Below are positions 61,209-64,000 of a stretch of 64,000 bases of DNA, in pieces (position 1 is the first letter of the stretch; the number at the start of each line of letters is the position of its first letter). The position numbers and the translations under genes are program-made. The DNA is from Pseudomonadota bacterium (GTDB lineage: Bacteria; Pseudomonadota; Alphaproteobacteria; Dongiales; Dongiaceae), in assembly GCA_016183985.1 (NCBI GenBank), contig JACPDN010000006.1, positions 496,001 to 560,000 on the forward strand. The letters are read 5' to 3'. Below the pieces are notes generated by a model. The model made no database searches and was not told the origin of the DNA. It saw only the letters and a list, made by a program, of their open reading frames with translations.

Positions 61209-63611
61209 TTAGCTGCGCAGGCGGCTGGAGCTGGGATCGAACGGCGCTTCCTTGAGGCGGCTGGCAGCGACCCTTTTGCCCAGAACCTCGATCTCGAACC
61301 GGTCGCCGGTCAGCGGCAGGTAGGCCAAGGCTAGCTGCTTGCCGACCGAATGTCCGAAATAGCCGGAGGTAACACGAGCAATCGCCTTGCCGTCGGCAAA
61401 GATCGGCTCGGCCCCCATGATGTCGAGCTCGTTGCTGGCAATCTCGATCAGCGAGATCTTGCGGGTGAGCGGCGTCTTGAACTGCTTCTCCGCCGCAGCA
61501 CGGCCGATAAAGTCGCCCTTGTCGAATTTGACGAAACGGCCCCAATCGGCCTCGGCCGCATTGTAATCGGCGGTGAAGTCACGACCCCAGGAGCCGTAGC
61601 CTTTTTCGAGGCGCATCGAATGCAGTGCCCGCACGCCGAAGAGTTTCAGCCCATGCGCTGCACCGGCCGCACGCAGGCGTTCGAAGACATGGATGAAGTT
61701 GTGGGGCGCCACATAGATTTCATAGCCGAGCTCGCCGGTGAAGCTCGCCCGGATGACCAGCGCATCGGCGAGACCCACATGGATCTGCCGCGCTGCCAAG
61801 AACGGGAACGCCGCGTGGCTGAGGTCGGTTTCGGTGAGCTGCAGCAGGACGTCACGTGCCTTAGGACCCGTCAGCGACAGGCCGGAATAGTCGGTCGTCA
61901 CATTGCGGATCGTGACCTTTTCGCCCTTGGCGTTGGCGTTGAGCCATCGCGTGTAGTAGGTCTCCGCCGCACCTGACCCAATCATCAGGAATGTGTCTTC
62001 CGCCGTGCGCGTCACGGTGAGATCACCGAAGATCTGGCCGTTGGGCGACAGCATCGGGCACAGCACCGTGCGGCCCAGGGCTGGCAGCTTGTTGCTGACC
62101 ATGCGATCCAGGAACGTCGCGGCGTCCGCGCCGGAAACCTCGATCTTGCCGTAGCTCGAGGTTTCCCAGATGCCGACACCCTCGCGCACGGCCTTCACTT
62201 CGGCTGCGACATGGTTGAAGGCATTGGAGCGGCGATAGGTCGGCTCTTCCTTGGGCTCGGTGCCTTTGGGCGCGAACCACAGCGGGTATTCCCAGCCGAA
62301 GGAGGCGCCGAACAGTGCGCCCTCGTTCTTCAGCAACGGATAGATCGGCGAGGTCTTCAAGGGCCGCGCCGCCGGCAGTTCCTCGTTCGGGAAGGTCATG
62401 GTGAAGCGGCGGCGATAGTTCTCCGTCGTCTTCTCGATGGTGAAGGCGCGGTTGTTGTGCGGGCCGAAACGCGCCACATCCATCGCGAACACATCCATGC
62501 CCGGTTCGCCGTCGATGATCCAATTGGCGACCACCATGCCGACGCCGCCACCCTGGCTGAAGCCGGCCATGACACCGCAGGCGGTGAAGTAATTGGTGAG
62601 GCCCGGCACCGGACCAACCAGGGGGTTGCCGTCAGGTGCAAACACCATCGGCCCGTTGATAGTGCGCTTGATGCCGCCCTTCTCGAGGCAGGGGTAGCGC
62701 GTCATCGCGAATTCCAGCGCCGACCAGATGCGGTCGACATCTTCAGGCAAGAGTTCATAACCGAAATCCTGCGGCGTCCCCTTCAAGGCCCAATGCCGGC
62801 AGTCATGCTCATAGGTGCCGATGAGGAGACCCTTCTGCTCCTGGCGCAGATAACTCTCACCTTCGAAATCGATCGTCATCGGGATCTCGCGATCCAGCGC
62901 CTCAACCTCGGGGATCGCGTTGGTGACGATGTATTCATGTTCCATCGGCAGGATGGGCAGATCGATGCCGGCGAGGCGCCCCACTTCGCGCGCCCAGAGA
63001 CCGCCGGCATTCACCACATATTCCGCCTCGATCGTGCCTTCCTTGGTGACGACCAACCAATGGCCATTGGGCTTTTGGCGTAACTCCAACACCGGATTGC
63101 GCAGCGAGATCGTGGCGCCCTTATTCTTGGCGGCCTTGGCATAGGCATGCGTAACACTGGAAGGATCGACATGGCCGTCGGCCGGGTCGAACATTGCCTT
63201 GGTGAATTTCGAGGTGTCGACCAGCGGATTGATCTTCTTCACCTCGTCCATGCTGACTTCATGAAGGCCAATGCCAAGGTAATGCGCCTTGGCAAGTTCA
63301 GTCTTGAAATACTCGGCCCGCGCCTCGGTGCCAGCGAGATAGAGGCAGCCCACACGATGCACACCGCAGGACTGGCCCGATTCCCGTTCCAGCTCGTCAT
63401 AGAGCTTCACGGTATAGGCCTGGAGGTGCGACATGTTCGGATCGCCGTTGATCGTGTGCATGCCGCCTGCGGCGTGCCAAGTCGAACCGGAGGTGAGCTC
63501 CGAGCGCTCGACCAGCATGACATCGGTCCAGCCGCGCTTGGTCAGGTGGTAAAGCACACTCACACCCACCACGCCGCCACCGATGACGACCACGCGCGCC
63601 TGCGATTTCAT
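61209..63611 (-). CDS. Sarcosine/dimethylglycine dehydrogenase-like FAD oxidoreductase
   Basis: This 800-residue protein has an N-terminal FAD-binding fold (VVVIGGGVVGVSVLYHL) and the covalent-flavin His46 in GSTWHAAGG. A DAO-type domain is followed by a C-terminal GcvT-like folate-binding region (about residues 430-800, with KARDVLLQLTETDLSHAAFPF and GELGYEIYV). This is the layout of dimethylglycine and sarcosine dehydrogenases, which pass the methyl-derived one-carbon unit to tetrahydrofolate. It stands in a module with an MttB-family enzyme and a DgcA-like demethylase. Substrate choice among dimethylglycine, sarcosine and similar amines is open. Confidence 0.92.
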   Translation of the reverse strand: MKSQARVVVIGGGVVGVSVLYHLTKRGWTDVMLVERSELTSGSTWHAAGGMHTINGDPNMSHLQAYTVKLYDELERESGQSCGVHRVGCLYLAGTEARAEYFKTELAKAHYLGIGLHEVSMDEVKKINPLVDTSKFTKAMFDPADGHVDPSSVTHAYAKAAKNKGATISLRNPVLELRQKPNGHWLVVTKEGTIEAEYVVNAGGLWAREVGRLAGIDLPILPMEHEYIVTNAIPEVEALDREIPMTIDFEGESYLRQEQKGLLIGTYEHDCRHWALKGTPQDFGYELLPEDVDRIWSALEFAMTRYPCLEKGGIKRTINGPMVFAPDGNPLVGPVPGLTNYFTACGVMAGFSQGGGVGMVVANWIIDGEPGMDVFAMDVARFGPHNNRAFTIEKTTENYRRRFTMTFPNEELPAARPLKTSPIYPLLKNEGALFGASFGWEYPLWFAPKGTEPKEEPTYRRSNAFNHVAAEVKAVREGVGIWETSSYGKIEVSGADAATFLDRMVSNKLPALGRTVLCPMLSPNGQIFGDLTVTRTAEDTFLMIGSGAAETYYTRWLNANAKGEKVTIRNVTTDYSGLSLTGPKARDVLLQLTETDLSHAAFPFLAARQIHVGLADALVIRASFTGELGYEIYVAPHNFIHVFERLRAAGAAHGLKLFGVRALHSMRLEKGYGSWGRDFTADYNAAEADWGRFVKFDKGDFIGRAAAEKQFKTPLTRKISLIEIASNELDIMGAEPIFADGKAIARVTSGYFGHSVGKQLALAYLPLTGDRFEIEVLGKRVAASRLKEAPFDPSSSRLRS

Positions 63612-63687
63612 GATACCGGAACCCCTTACACTTCAGTTGGATAGTAAGTGCTTAAGTAAGGCAGGCGGGCTTGGCTGGAGAAGCCTG

Positions 63688-63714
63688 GAAAACTCATAAT
63701 TCGGGTGAGTTTTC
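63688..63714. promoter_or_regulatory. Perfect 9-bp inverted repeat upstream of the dehydrogenase gene
   Basis: GAAAACTCA (63688-63696) and TGAGTTTTC (63706-63714) flank 9 bases. It lies 77-103 bases upstream of the dehydrogenase start, between divergent genes, so an operator is more likely than a terminator. No regulator family can be named. Confidence 0.5.
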
Positions 63715-63804
63715 GTTCGGTCCGCGAATGGAGATTTTTGATTGCATAAAACGCGTATTATTTGTAAGAACAATATAGGTACACGCTGCATAAAGAGCCA
63801 ATCT

Positions 63805-64000
63805 ATGACGGAAAATATCGCCTACCTTATAAGCCTCGGCATCGGCGCCGCAACGCTTGCACTGTCAACCTATCTGGGGATTTCACGGAATGTGCAGGGC
63901 TTCCGTATGAAGCGGAGTCGCTATCTATTCGCCATGCTTTTCATCCTGCTCGCCATGTGGATCGGCGGCAACTTTGTTGCCGTTATTTTGGCAATTCAGT
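63805..64000 (+). CDS. Membrane protein, 3' cut by window edge
   Basis: An ATG at 63805 opens a frame that stays open to the window end (65 codons). The product has two predicted helices (about residues 6-24 and 39-64) separated by a basic loop with KRSR. No family is recognisable from this fragment. The AT-rich 193-base gap upstream fits a promoter region. Confidence 0.55.
   Translation, partial: MTENIAYLISLGIGAATLALSTYLGISRNVQGFRMKRSRYLFAMLFILLAMWIGGNFVAVILAIQ

Overview
The window is GC-rich and densely coded. Gene order and families point to an alphaproteobacterium, most likely of the Rhodospirillales. The evidence is a complete Tad/Flp (cpa-type) pilus locus, an lptD-surA-rsmA envelope cluster beside gmk-yicC and pepA-holC, and several stand-alone ABC importers and methylamine-type demethylases. 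No rRNA, tRNA, CRISPR array, insertion sequence or prophage was seen. The organism cannot be named from the sequence alone.

Region by region. 1-6015: a polyamine-type ABC importer (ATPase cut by the window edge, binding protein, two permeases) overlapping a lipoprotein gamma-glutamyltransferase by one base. 6066-7423: an RlmI-like rRNA methyltransferase and a small membrane protein, then a REP-like palindromic element. 7613-13731 (minus): five tightly packed genes, in transcription order a FecR-domain protein, a CHASE2 nucleotide cyclase, a TVP38/TMEM64 membrane protein, a disulfide-type flavoprotein and an orphan histidine kinase. 14038-16204: a lipoprotein, a MarC protein and a DJ-1/PfpI protein. 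16312-22242: a ribose-type sugar importer diverging from a LacI regulator and an NAD-dependent epimerase, with an AT-rich palindromic control region between them. 22251-29688: nnrS with an FNR-type box, diverging from a 1.6-kilo-residue RTX/cadherin/FG-GAP protein followed directly by a TIGR03032-like gene. 29692-38792: an SDR enzyme, yicC-gmk, rsmA-surA-lptD, then pepA-holC.

38984-52786 is the Tad pilus locus. It has two TadE-like pseudopilins, a von Willebrand TadG-like protein, a stand-alone secretin N-domain protein, TadD, TadC, TadB, the CpaF/TadA ATPase, CpaE, CpaD, the CpaC secretin, CpaB, the CpaA prepilin peptidase and the Flp pilin. Next to it lie a polytopic glycosyltransferase-like protein and a REC-GGDEF diguanylate cyclase, plausible partners for pilin modification and c-di-GMP control (inference).

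55984-63611 looks like a module for degrading N-methylated amines. It has a GcvA-like LysR regulator, a non-pyrrolysine MttB-family methyltransferase, a DgcA/StcD/TMADH-like demethylase, a small exported protein, and a sarcosine/dimethylglycine dehydrogenase-like protein. A second copy of the REP-like element lies here. The window ends inside an unidentified membrane protein gene.

The items most worth a second look are the five-gene FecR-cyclase-TVP38-flavoprotein-kinase operon, the twin seven-bladed propeller protein with its TIGR03032 neighbour and shared FNR-box promoter region, the envelope cluster lacking lptF, lptG and pdxA, and the MttB-centred demethylation module without a visible corrinoid protein.
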